Source: Acidimicrobiaceae bacterium (GTDB lineage Bacteria > Actinomycetota > Acidimicrobiia > Acidimicrobiales > JAUTXP01). From it: a stretch of DNA of 64,000 nucleotides. A program made the translations under genes and the position numbers. The DNA is taken from positions 59,488 through 123,487 of the forward strand of contig JAUTXP010000004.1 in assembly GCA_030837965.1 (NCBI GenBank), given 5' to 3'. This document shows positions 57,847 to 64,000 of this stretch, one piece after another (positions within the stretch are counted from its first letter, which is position 1; the number at the start of each line of letters is the position of its first letter). The notes beneath the pieces were generated by a model. That model searched no databases, had not been told where the DNA came from, and saw only the letters and a list, made by a program, of their open reading frames with translations.

Positions 57847-58584
57847 ATGAGACTGGGGAAGACGGGGGCAGGCAAGCCAGCGGCAGGTAAGGCGGCGGCA
57901 CACAGGGCGGGCGCGGCCGTGGCACTGACGGGGCGGCTGGGGACTCGCGTCGCGGCGGTGGCCGGCGCGCTGGCGCTGCTGGCTGCGGGGCCGGCCCAGG
58001 CCGCCGACGCCTACGAGATCAGTCATGGGACGTTCGCCAGCAACAGCTCGGGCGTGGCGGGCGAGGCCCACTCCACCGTCGACAACGCGGGCGCCTTCGC
58101 GGTCGATGCCAGGCTGACGGCTGCGGGTCCGGCGCTGACTGACAAGTACGGGTTCGCCAACGGCTACGCCACGGCCGGCAAGCGGTTCACGTTGGCGCCG
58201 GGCACCTACACCGGGCTGGTGAGGTTCGAGCACCTCAAAGGCGAAGCGGCCTCGACCGGCGCGGCAGCCTCGTCGGCCGACGTGCTGGCTTCGATCGACT
58301 GCTCCGAGTGCTCACAGGTCAACTCGCAGCCGCTGCTGATCGTGCGGGCCTTCCCTGGCCTGGACCGCGTGCAGGACGAACAGGCCACCGCGGTGGTGAA
58401 CTTCACCGTCAACCGGACCGCGTCCGTGCTGATCTACGGCGAGGGCTCGGCGGGCGCGCTCAGCGGCGAGGGCGTGTGGACCACCAACGACACCGTCGGC
58501 GAGACGGCCGTCATCGTGCAGGGCGGGTCGGCCACGGCCAACCTGTCCGGCGTGGTCGGCGCCATCTCAGTCACCCCCGCCTGA
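57847..58584 (+). CDS. Secreted protein of unknown function
   Basis: The 245-residue product has an unusually long basic leader (GKTGAGKPAAGKAAAHRAG) before the hydrophobic signal core, with cleavage likely near AQAADA at about 52. The mature part is beta-rich, with YGFANGYATAGKRFTLAPGTY and a CSEC pair (about 158). The end reads AVIVQGGSATANLSGVVGA. I do not recognise a family. The start could also be ATG 57838 or GTG 57802. High-GC codon use resumes here, marking the right edge of the compositionally distinct block. Confidence 0.7.
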   Translation: MRLGKTGAGKPAAGKAAAHRAGAAVALTGRLGTRVAAVAGALALLAAGPAQAADAYEISHGTFASNSSGVAGEAHSTVDNAGAFAVDARLTAAGPALTDKYGFANGYATAGKRFTLAPGTYTGLVRFEHLKGEAASTGAAASSADVLASIDCSECSQVNSQPLLIVRAFPGLDRVQDEQATAVVNFTVNRTASVLIYGEGSAGALSGEGVWTTNDTVGETAVIVQGGSATANLSGVVGAISVTPA

Positions 58585-58615
58585 CCGCCACCGCCTGACC
58601 GCCACCGCCTGACCC
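58582..58615 (+). repeat. 14-bp tandem repeat TGACCGCCACCGCC with stacked stop codons
   Basis: Two full copies and a partial third follow directly from the stop codon of the secreted-protein gene, so the TGA stop is repeated in the tandem copies. The tract leads into hairpin copy R4. Confidence 0.75.
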
Positions 58616-58629
58616 ACCCCTTCCTCCGA

Positions 58630-58672
58630 CTGGAGGACATGGCCTGCGGATTCGACGGGCTCTGTCCTCCAG
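58630..58672. repeat. Dispersed hairpin element, copy R4
   Basis: Arms CTGGAGGACA (58630-58639) and TGTCCTCCAG (58663-58672) with a 23-base loop. It lies at the convergent junction of the secreted-protein gene and etfA, 20 bases beyond the etfA stop, and probably terminates both. Confidence 0.75.
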
Positions 58673-58691
58673 ACCGGCAAGAGGCGGGCGG

Positions 58692-59654
58692 TTAGGAGCG
58701 GTTCTTGAGCGCGTCGAGCAGCTTGGGCAGCACCTTGTGGACGTCGCCGACGATGCCCAGGTCGGCGATGGAGAAGATGGGCGCCTCCTGGTCCTTGTTG
58801 ATGGCCACGATGTTCTTCGAGCCCTTCATGCCGACCATGTGCTGCGTGGCGCCGGAGATGCCGCAGGCGATGTAGACCGTGGGCTTGACCGTCTTGCCCG
58901 TCTGACCCACCTGGTACGAGTAGGGCACCCAGCCCGCGTCGACAATGGCCCGTGACGCGCCCGGCGCGCCCTTGAGCAGCTTGGCCAGCTCCTCGATCAT
59001 CGAGAACTTCTCGGCCTCGCCCAGGCCCCGTCCGCCCGACACCACCACCGCGGCCTCGTCCAGCTTCGGCCCGGTTCGCTCCTCCACGTGGCGCTGCACG
59101 ATCTTGGCCCCGTTGGCCGCGCCCGCGTCGGGCACCGACACCGTCTCGACCGTCGCCGCGCCGCCGCCGCCCGGCTCGGCCGCGAACGACTTGGGCCGCA
59201 CGAGGTAGAGGTACGGCGTGTCGCCGCTGAACGCGGCCCGCACCACAGTGGTGCCGCCGAAAACGGCGTGCTCGCTCGTGCCGTCCTCGGCCAGGCCCAC
59301 CACGTTGGACAGCACGCCGACGTTGAGCTTGGCTGAGAGCCGGCCCGCGATGTCGCGGGGGTCGTAGCCGGTCGAGAACAACACGGCATCGGGCTTGTTG
59401 CCACCGTTGACGGCCTCGGCCATGGCCGCAGCCACGGGCACGCCGGGCAGCACGCCGCCCACGTCGCCCACCGAATAGACCTTGGACGCGCCGTACTCGC
59501 CCAGGCCGGCGGCGTAGGCCTCGACGTCCCCGCCCCAGCACCAGGCCTCCACCGTCGCGCCCAGCTCGCGGGCCTTGGTCAACAGCTCGAGCGTGGCGCT
59601 GAGCGGCTTGCCCTCGAACGCCTCGGCCACAACCCACACCTTTTGGAATGCCAT
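58692..59654 (-). CDS. etfA: Electron transfer flavoprotein, alpha subunit
   Basis: This 320-residue subunit has an N-terminal alpha/beta domain (about 1-190) and the conserved FAD-binding C-terminal domain: [15 protein letters not shown] (about 203), [26 protein letters not shown] (about 255-280), and [24 protein letters not shown] (about 287-310). It carries electrons from acyl-CoA dehydrogenases to the membrane quinone pool. The ATG at 59654 follows CTAGGAGAG. It is downstream of etfB on the same strand, separated by about 98 bases. Confidence 0.93.
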   Translation of the reverse strand: MAFQKVWVVAEAFEGKPLSATLELLTKARELGATVEAWCWGGDVEAYAAGLGEYGASKVYSVGDVGGVLPGVPVAAAMAEAVNGGNKPDAVLFSTGYDPRDIAGRLSAKLNVGVLSNVVGLAEDGTSEHAVFGGTTVVRAAFSGDTPYLYLVRPKSFAAEPGGGGAATVETVSVPDAGAANGAKIVQRHVEERTGPKLDEAAVVVSGGRGLGEAEKFSMIEELAKLLKGAPGASRAIVDAGWVPYSYQVGQTGKTVKPTVYIACGISGATQHMVGMKGSKNIVAINKDQEAPIFSIADLGIVGDVHKVLPKLLDALKNRS

Positions 59655-59752
59655 GTCTCTCCTAGATGGTTTCAGCGCCGAGGCCGGTCCGGCTTTGCCG
59701 GTCGGCCAGAGCACGACAGAACTCGCAGGCGGACGTGCCCTTCGCCTGTGAC

Positions 59753-60514
59753 TCAGATCACCTTGAGCTGTTCGAGGAACTGGACAATGCGCTCGTGGGC
59801 GTCGCCCTCGTCGACCACGACCTCGCCCGCCTGACGCTCTTCGGCCGGCGCAACGTCGGTGACCTGCTGGCCCACCGCGACCTCCACACCCAGGTCGGCC
59901 GCCTTCAACTCCTCGACCGGCTTGCCCTTGGCCGCCATGATCCCCTTGAACGACGGGTACCTGGGCTCGACCACGCCCGCGGTGACCGTCACCAGACAAG
60001 GCAGCGGGCACTCGACCTCGTCGAAGCCCGCCTCGGTCTGGCGGTTGACCTTGACCGTCGAGCCGTCCACCTCGATGTGCTTGGCGAAGGTGACGGACGG
60101 CAGCCCGAGCAGCTCGGCCACCTGCACCGGCGTGGTGCCGGTGTAGCCGTCGGTCGACTCCGTGGCCGCAAGGATCAGGTCGGCGCCCGCCCGCTGGATA
60201 GCGGCGGCGAGGACCTTGGCCGTGGTCAGCGCGTCGGAGCCCTTCAGCGCGTCGTCGCTGACGAGGATGGCCTTGTGGGCGCCCATGGCCAGCGCCGTGC
60301 GCAGGCCGCTCACCTCGGAGTTGGGTGCCATGGAGACGAGGGTGACCTCGCCACCGCCCGCCTTGTCCACCAACTGGAGGGCCATCTCGACGCCATAGGC
60401 ATCCGAGTCGTCGAGGATCAGCTTGCCCTCACGGACGAGGGTCTTGGTGCTCGGATCCAGTTTTCCCGGCGTGGCCGGGTCAGGGATCTGCTTCACACAG
60501 ACGGCGACGTTCAT
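59753..60514 (-). CDS. etfB: Electron transfer flavoprotein, beta subunit
   Basis: The 253-residue EtfB begins MNVAVCVKQIPDP and shows the AMP/adenine-binding region with LILAATESTDGYTGTTPVQVAELLG (about 137-161), followed by VKVNRQTEAGFDEVECPLPCLVTV and EPRYPSFKGIMAAKGKPVE. It pairs with EtfA encoded next. Together they accept electrons in beta-oxidation and amino-acid catabolism, matching the thiolase and proline oxidation genes in the window only in a general way. Confidence 0.93.
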   Translation of the reverse strand: MNVAVCVKQIPDPATPGKLDPSTKTLVREGKLILDDSDAYGVEMALQLVDKAGGGEVTLVSMAPNSEVSGLRTALAMGAHKAILVSDDALKGSDALTTAKVLAAAIQRAGADLILAATESTDGYTGTTPVQVAELLGLPSVTFAKHIEVDGSTVKVNRQTEAGFDEVECPLPCLVTVTAGVVEPRYPSFKGIMAAKGKPVEELKAADLGVEVAVGQQVTDVAPAEERQAGEVVVDEGDAHERIVQFLEQLKVI

Positions 60515-60607
60515 GCTCGCGATTGTTCTCGCTGCACGCCCAAGAGCGCCAAACGGCTTGCTAGGTTGCCGCCTCGACCGACTGGTCCGGGTCAGGGAGG
60601 AGCACGA

Positions 60608-61003
60608 GTGCCCACGCAGGAAGAGGTGCGGTTGGTTGTGCCTGCCACCCCGGAGTTCCTGCGACTGGCCCGGGTCACGGCCACGGGCCTGGCCAGCAGA
60701 CTCGGCTTCAGTTACGACGACGTCGAGGACTTGCGCCTGGCCATCGACGAGCTGTGCTTCGCCCTCATCGGCAGCAAGGGCAAGGAGGGCACGGTGTCGC
60801 TGCGCTACGCCATGCCCGAGGGCGCGTTGGAGATCGAGGGCGCGGCCCGCTTCGCAGGGTCGGCCCCGGGCGACCCCGCCCCCGTACTGTCGGAGCTGTC
60901 CAAGCAGATCCTGGGCGCGCTGGTGGACGACTACGACGTCTTCGTCGCCAACGGCGGGGAGCCGTCATTCCGGTTGCGCAAGGCCCGCCCCGAGGAGCGA
61001 TGA
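60608..61003 (+). CDS. Anti-sigma regulatory factor, RsbW-like HATPase fold
   Basis: The 131-residue protein has a GHKL-type fold (about 8-125). The N-box region reads DLRLAIDELCFALI, where the Mg-binding Asn is not evident, and the G1-box DxGxG is not clear, so kinase activity may be reduced or absent. GGGAGGAGC precedes the GTG. The stop overlaps the sigma-factor ATG (ATGA). It probably binds and inhibits that sigma factor. No anti-anti-sigma gene is adjacent. Confidence 0.82.
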   Translation: MPTQEEVRLVVPATPEFLRLARVTATGLASRLGFSYDDVEDLRLAIDELCFALIGSKGKEGTVSLRYAMPEGALEIEGAARFAGSAPGDPAPVLSELSKQILGALVDDYDVFVANGGEPSFRLRKARPEER

Positions 61004-61749
61004 CCTTCGACGCGGGCCAGCGCGAGGAGCTGCGTCGCAAGTTCGCCCAGTTCGCGGAGAGCCGCGACCCCAAGCTGCGCGACGAGCTGATCGAAGCGCA
61101 CCTCGGCCTGGCCGAATACCTGGCCCGCCGCTTCAGCAATAGGGGCGAGCCCCTCGACGACCTGGTGCAGGTCGCATCCGTCGGTCTGCTGAAGGCAGTC
61201 GACCGCTTCGACCCCGAGCGGGCCGTGGAGTTCTCGACCTACGCCACCCACACCATCGTGGGCGAGCTCAAGCGCCACTTCCGCGACAAGGGCTGGGCCG
61301 TGCGGGCGCCTCGTCGCATGCAGGAGCTGTACCTGCGGCTGGGCAAGATCGTCAGCTCGCTCAGCCAGGAGCTGGGCCGCTCCCCCACCATCCCGGAACT
61401 GGCAGCCGAGGCCCAGGTGTCCGAGGAAGAGGTGCTCGAGGCCCTGGAGGCCGGGCAGGCGTACCGCTTCGCCTCGCTCGACGCGCCGTCGCCCGGCGAC
61501 GAGGACGGCGACAGCATGGGGTCGCACCTGGGCCAGGAGGACGCGGGCATGGTGGACGCCGAGCACCGCGCCGCCCTGTCCCCGCTCATCGCCAAGCTGC
61601 CCCCGCGCGAGCAGACGATCCTGCACCTGCGATTCTTCGACGGGCTCACGCAGTCCGAGATCGCGTCCCGACTGGGCATCAGCCAGATGCACGTGTCCCG
61701 ACTGCTGGCCCGCAGCCTGGCCCAGTTGCGGGCCGCAGCCGAGGAGTGA
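61000..61749 (+). CDS. Sigma-B/F/G-type RNA polymerase sigma factor
   Basis: This 249-residue sigma factor has region 2 (about 28-100, with HLGLAEYLARRFSNRGEPLDDLVQVASVGLLKAVDRFDP), region 3 (about 110-170) and region 4 (about 200-245, with LPPREQTILHLRFFDGLTQSEIASRLGISQMHVSRLLARSL). It belongs to the stress/sporulation class of sigma factors in actinobacteria. It overlaps the anti-sigma gene and the downstream kinase gene at both ends, so the three products are co-translated. Confidence 0.92.
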   Translation: MTFDAGQREELRRKFAQFAESRDPKLRDELIEAHLGLAEYLARRFSNRGEPLDDLVQVASVGLLKAVDRFDPERAVEFSTYATHTIVGELKRHFRDKGWAVRAPRRMQELYLRLGKIVSSLSQELGRSPTIPELAAEAQVSEEEVLEALEAGQAYRFASLDAPSPGDEDGDSMGSHLGQEDAGMVDAEHRAALSPLIAKLPPREQTILHLRFFDGLTQSEIASRLGISQMHVSRLLARSLAQLRAAAEE

Positions 61750-62657
61750 ACCTCCTCCTCCTCGTCAACGCGTCGGCCTCGTCGGTCACGGCCCGCACCC
61801 GCGTCGTCATTCAAAAGGCCTTGGCCGCCGATCACGACGTGACCCTGGCCGAGACCAGCAGGCGGGGCCACGCCACCCGGCTGGCCCAAGGGGCGGCGGC
61901 CGAGGGCAGGGACGCGGTCATCGTCCTGGGCGGTGACGGCACCTTGAACGAGGCGGCCAACGGTTTGGCGGGCACGTCCACCGCGCTCGGCGTGCTGCCC
62001 GGCGGGTCGACCAACGTGTTCGCCCGCACGATGGGCATGACCAACGACCCGATCGAGGCCACGGGCGAGTTGCTCGCGGCCATGGCCCGCGGCTCGTGTC
62101 GGCGAATCGGGCTGGGCTCGGTGAACGGCCGCTACTTCCTGTTCCACGTGGGCATGGGTTTCGACGCGGCCGTGGTCGAGCAGGTCGAAAAGCGCAGCGG
62201 GCTCAAGCGCTACGCGGGCCACCCGCTGTTCATCTGGGCCACGGTCACAACGTGGCTGCGGCATTACGACCGCTCCCGACCGCGTTTCGCCTTGCGGACC
62301 GATCAGGGCACGGTCGTGGACGACGCCACCTTCGCCTTGTGCCTCAAGACCAACCCGTACACGTTCCTCGGCAACCGGCCATTCGACGTGGCCCCCGCGG
62401 CCGGGCTCGACAGCGCCTTGTCGCTGGTCGTGTTCCGCAAGCTGGGTCTGGCCTCGCTGGTGGGCGCGGCGGCCAGCGCCTTGCGGGGCAAGGGCGTGCG
62501 CCCCAACCGACAGGTCGTGGCCGCAGACGGCGTGTCGTTGGTGACGGTCACCGGCCACGGACCGTTCCCCTATCAAGTGGACGGCGACTATCTGGGCGAG
62601 GTGACCCACCTGTCGCTGCGACACGAGCCCGACTGCCTGGACCTGCTCGTCCCCTGA
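61746..62657 (+). CDS. Diacylglycerol kinase / YegS-BmrU family lipid kinase
   Basis: The 303-residue protein has the DAGK catalytic domain with VIVLGGDGTLNEAANGL (about 58-74) and LPGGSTNVFART (about 83-94). A C-terminal beta domain ends in YQVDGDYLGEVTHLSLRHEP. It probably phosphorylates a lipid or sphingoid-like substrate. The GTG overlaps the sigma-factor stop (GTGA), which makes it part of the sigma operon. Linking a lipid kinase to a stress sigma factor suggests envelope homeostasis, but this is inference. Confidence 0.9.
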   Translation: MNLLLLVNASASSVTARTRVVIQKALAADHDVTLAETSRRGHATRLAQGAAAEGRDAVIVLGGDGTLNEAANGLAGTSTALGVLPGGSTNVFARTMGMTNDPIEATGELLAAMARGSCRRIGLGSVNGRYFLFHVGMGFDAAVVEQVEKRSGLKRYAGHPLFIWATVTTWLRHYDRSRPRFALRTDQGTVVDDATFALCLKTNPYTFLGNRPFDVAPAAGLDSALSLVVFRKLGLASLVGAAASALRGKGVRPNRQVVAADGVSLVTVTGHGPFPYQVDGDYLGEVTHLSLRHEPDCLDLLVP

Positions 62658-62684
62658 CCTCGGGGCAGCGCAGGCCGGGGCAGC

Positions 62685-63368
62685 TCAGGCCAGGGCGGTC
62701 CGGGCCATGTCAGGCGCGTTGGTGATCACCGCGTCCACGCCGAGGGCGGCCAGTTCCTTGACCCGGGCCGGGTCGTCGACCGTCCAGGCCATGACCTGCA
62801 CGCCGTGGCCGTGGGCCGCTTCGACCAAGGCTGCATCGATGGACTCGTGCCTCGGCAGGAGCGCCGCGTGACCCCGCTCCACCACCGTCGCCAGGGCGTC
62901 GAGTTGGTCGTAGCCAGAGAGGGTGAGCCACCCCGTGAGCACGGACGGCTCGGCCGACCTGGCCGTGTCGATGGCAGCCAGGTTGAACGAGGTAACCAAA
63001 GACGTGGCTTGGCGCCCCCGGTCGGACACCAGTGCGGCCACGGCCCGCGCCACCGAGTCCTGCGGGTCCCAGTCCGGCTCGTTCGGCATGTTCTTGATCT
63101 CGATGTCGACGAGCAGGCCGGGACCCACCGCGTCGAGCACATCGGCGAGGGTTGGGACCCAGGTGGGCAGTTCGCCCCGGGACAGGTTTGAGACAGGCCG
63201 TCCATCGGGCAGCACGGCGTCGTGGTGCACGATCAGTGCGCCATCGGCGCCTCGGCGGACGTCGAGCTCGATCCCGTCAGCCCCGAGCCGGGCCGCAGCC
63301 AGGAAGGCGTCCAGTGTGTTCTCGACTGCGTGGGCTGGTGCGCCCCGGTGGCCAATGACCGAAACCAA
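62685..63368 (-). CDS. Glycerophosphodiester phosphodiesterase
   Basis: The 227-residue enzyme has the GDPD signature from its first residues: SVIGHRGAPAHAVENTLDAF (catalytic His and Glu), GIELDVRRGADGALIVHHDAVL (metal ligands and second His), LLVDIEIKNMP and WTVDDPARVKELAALGVDAVITNAP. It hydrolyses glycerophosphodiesters to glycerol-3-phosphate. I chose the TTG at 63368; an upstream extension to 63443 runs through AT-rich promoter-like sequence. No signal peptide is present. It converges with the lipid kinase gene. Confidence 0.88.
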   Translation of the reverse strand: MVSVIGHRGAPAHAVENTLDAFLAAARLGADGIELDVRRGADGALIVHHDAVLPDGRPVSNLSRGELPTWVPTLADVLDAVGPGLLVDIEIKNMPNEPDWDPQDSVARAVAALVSDRGRQATSLVTSFNLAAIDTARSAEPSVLTGWLTLSGYDQLDALATVVERGHAALLPRHESIDAALVEAAHGHGVQVMAWTVDDPARVKELAALGVDAVITNAPDMARTALA

Positions 63369-63390
63369 CGTTTTGCTCTGTCCTAACTTT

Positions 63391-63408
63391 TGCTTGCAAT
63401 TGCGAGCA
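63391..63408. promoter_or_regulatory. 18-bp near-palindrome between GDPD and whiB-like genes
   Basis: TGCTTGCAATTGCGAGCA is palindromic except for one pair. It sits about 25 bases upstream of the GDPD start codon and 130 bases upstream of the WhiB gene in an AT-rich stretch. It could be an operator serving one or both divergent genes. Confidence 0.45.
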
Positions 63409-63538
63409 CTTGGTTTTAGCGTACGCCCAGCAGACTTTCGCAAGCCGCACGCAGGAATCGCGGCTCATGTGAACGAAATCACATGAACGGAACCGTCGGC
63501 CCCAGGTGGCCGACCAGCAACGCCGAGGAGGCCCCGTC

Positions 63539-63829
63539 GTGGCCCTGACCTGGAGCCGGACAATTGATTGGGACGTGGAGGACTGGCGGGTCAAGGCCGC
63601 TTGTCGCGACACCGACCCCGATCTGTTCTTCCCGGTCGGCACCACCGGCCCCGCCCTCGACCAGATCGGGGCGGCCAAGGCCGTGTGCAATGCCTGCGAC
63701 GCCCAGCCCGCGTGCCTCGAGTTCGCCCTGGCCACCAACCAGGAGTCGGGCGTGTGGGGCGGCACCTCGGAAGAGGAGCGCCGCAAGCTGCGCAAGGCCT
63801 GGCTGACCCGTCAGCGCCGCGCCTCCTAG
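63539..63829 (+). CDS. WhiB-like transcriptional regulator
   Basis: This 96-residue protein has the four WhiB Cys: one in KAACRDTDPDLFFP (about 22), then CNACDAQPACLEF (about 50-60) giving the other three, followed by the beta-turn ESGVWGG (about 70) and a basic C-terminal tail (RRKLRKAWLTRQRR). The Cys bind a 4Fe-4S cluster, and the family regulates development and redox response with sigma factors. I chose the GTG at 63539 with GAGGAGG eight bases upstream; a GTG at 63506 is in frame but precedes that ribosome site. Confidence 0.93.
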   Translation: MALTWSRTIDWDVEDWRVKAACRDTDPDLFFPVGTTGPALDQIGAAKAVCNACDAQPACLEFALATNQESGVWGGTSEEERRKLRKAWLTRQRRAS

Positions 63830-63844
63830 CCGTTCTTTCCTCGT

Positions 63845-63876
63845 CTGGAGGACAGAGCCCCCCGATTCGCGGGGCT
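63845..63876. repeat. Half copy of the dispersed hairpin element (R5)
   Basis: CTGGAGGACA (63845-63854) is followed by an inner stem AGCCCC/GGGGCT, but the expected TGTCCTCCAG arm is replaced by unrelated sequence. It follows the WhiB stop and may still act as a terminator. The remaining bases to 64000 hold no gene that I can support. Confidence 0.6.
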
Positions 63877-64000
63877 ATGAGGGCGAGCCGATAGGCGAGC
63901 CCGTGGCCCGAGCGGCCCGGCGGCGAAGCCGCCAAGAGCGGGGAGTGCAGCGGCCATCGCCCGGAGGCGGACGCCGGAGGGCGGGTACGGCGTGACCTAT

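Noticed and set aside
57591..57875. Extension of the ArgRS-monooxygenase gene to an upstream ATG at 57875
   Set aside because: The added 95 residues are low-complexity and run into the divergent gene; a ribosome site precedes the ATG at 57590.
20155..63876. CTGGAGGACA hairpins considered as insertion-sequence ends
   Set aside because: No transposase lies between or near paired copies, no target duplications are visible, and each copy is a self-contained hairpin.

Overview
This window looks like a chromosomal segment of a high-GC member of the Actinomycetota. I lean towards Acidimicrobiia or a close relative. The reasons are a WhiB-like Fe-S regulator, a sigma-B/F-type factor with its anti-sigma partner, an F420-hydrogenase beta-type protein, EtfAB, the conserved actinobacterial trio of histidine phosphatase, DUF3090 and SCO1664-like kinase, frequent GTG/TTG starts, and many overlapping stop/start pairs (ATGA, GTGA). 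The class-level assignment is inference. I saw no rRNA, tRNA, CRISPR array, phage or transposase gene.

Layout. 1-4.7 kb (- strand): MoxR ATPase, DUF58 protein and a transglutaminase-fold membrane protein as one operon. 4.7-9.1 kb: two related GntR/FCD regulators, a degenerate cupredoxin lipoprotein and a secreted solute-binding-like protein. 9.3-10 kb: a VapBC pair. 10.2-13.6 kb: five tandem secreted four-cysteine paralogues; four of the leaders carry the same direct-repeat element with a 21-bp period. 13.8-16.6 kb: an active and an inactive M16 peptidase, coupled. 16.7-29.6 kb: proline catabolic fusion enzyme, MFS transporter, large repeat surface protein, O-antigen-ligase-like protein, methyltransferase, EamA transporter, flavodoxin-fold reductase. 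29.7-35.2 kb: ECF sigma factor with a membrane partner, an I36-type inhibitor, an ABC ATPase with damaged motifs, secreted hydrolase, YceI and MarR with operator-like palindromes. 35.3-44.4 kb: RlmH, a DUF371-like protein and a KamB/NpmA-like 16S rRNA methyltransferase; a BNR/sialidase-fold protein; an Fpg/Nei glycosylase; an FrhB-like protein; a thiolase.

44.4-57.6 kb is the most unusual part. Its third codon positions are visibly less GC-rich than the flanks. A + strand operon encodes a cupin, a stand-alone MetRS-like protein and a DAO-family flavoenzyme with overlapping ends. These are the parts of the hydrazine (N-N bond) forming machinery known from s56-p1 and triacsin biosynthesis, here with the cupin and MetRS parts on separate genes. 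About 6 kb further on, a - strand operon encodes a full-length ArgRS-like protein fused to a full-length lysine/ornithine N-monooxygenase, followed by an ALO-family FAD oxidase. The missing N-hydroxylase of the hydrazine route is therefore present, but welded to a second tRNA-synthetase fold. I infer an undescribed N-N-bond natural-product pathway. The genes in between (DinB-like, TauE/SafE, secreted protein, type-5 UDG, phosphatase/DUF3090/SCO1664 trio, two unknowns) are partly ordinary actinobacterial genes.

57.8-64 kb returns to high GC: a secreted protein, EtfAB, anti-sigma/sigma factor/diacylglycerol-kinase-like in one overlapping operon, a glycerophosphodiesterase and WhiB. A dispersed hairpin family with arms CTGGAGGACA/TGTCCTCCAG sits at four gene ends, with a half copy after whiB.
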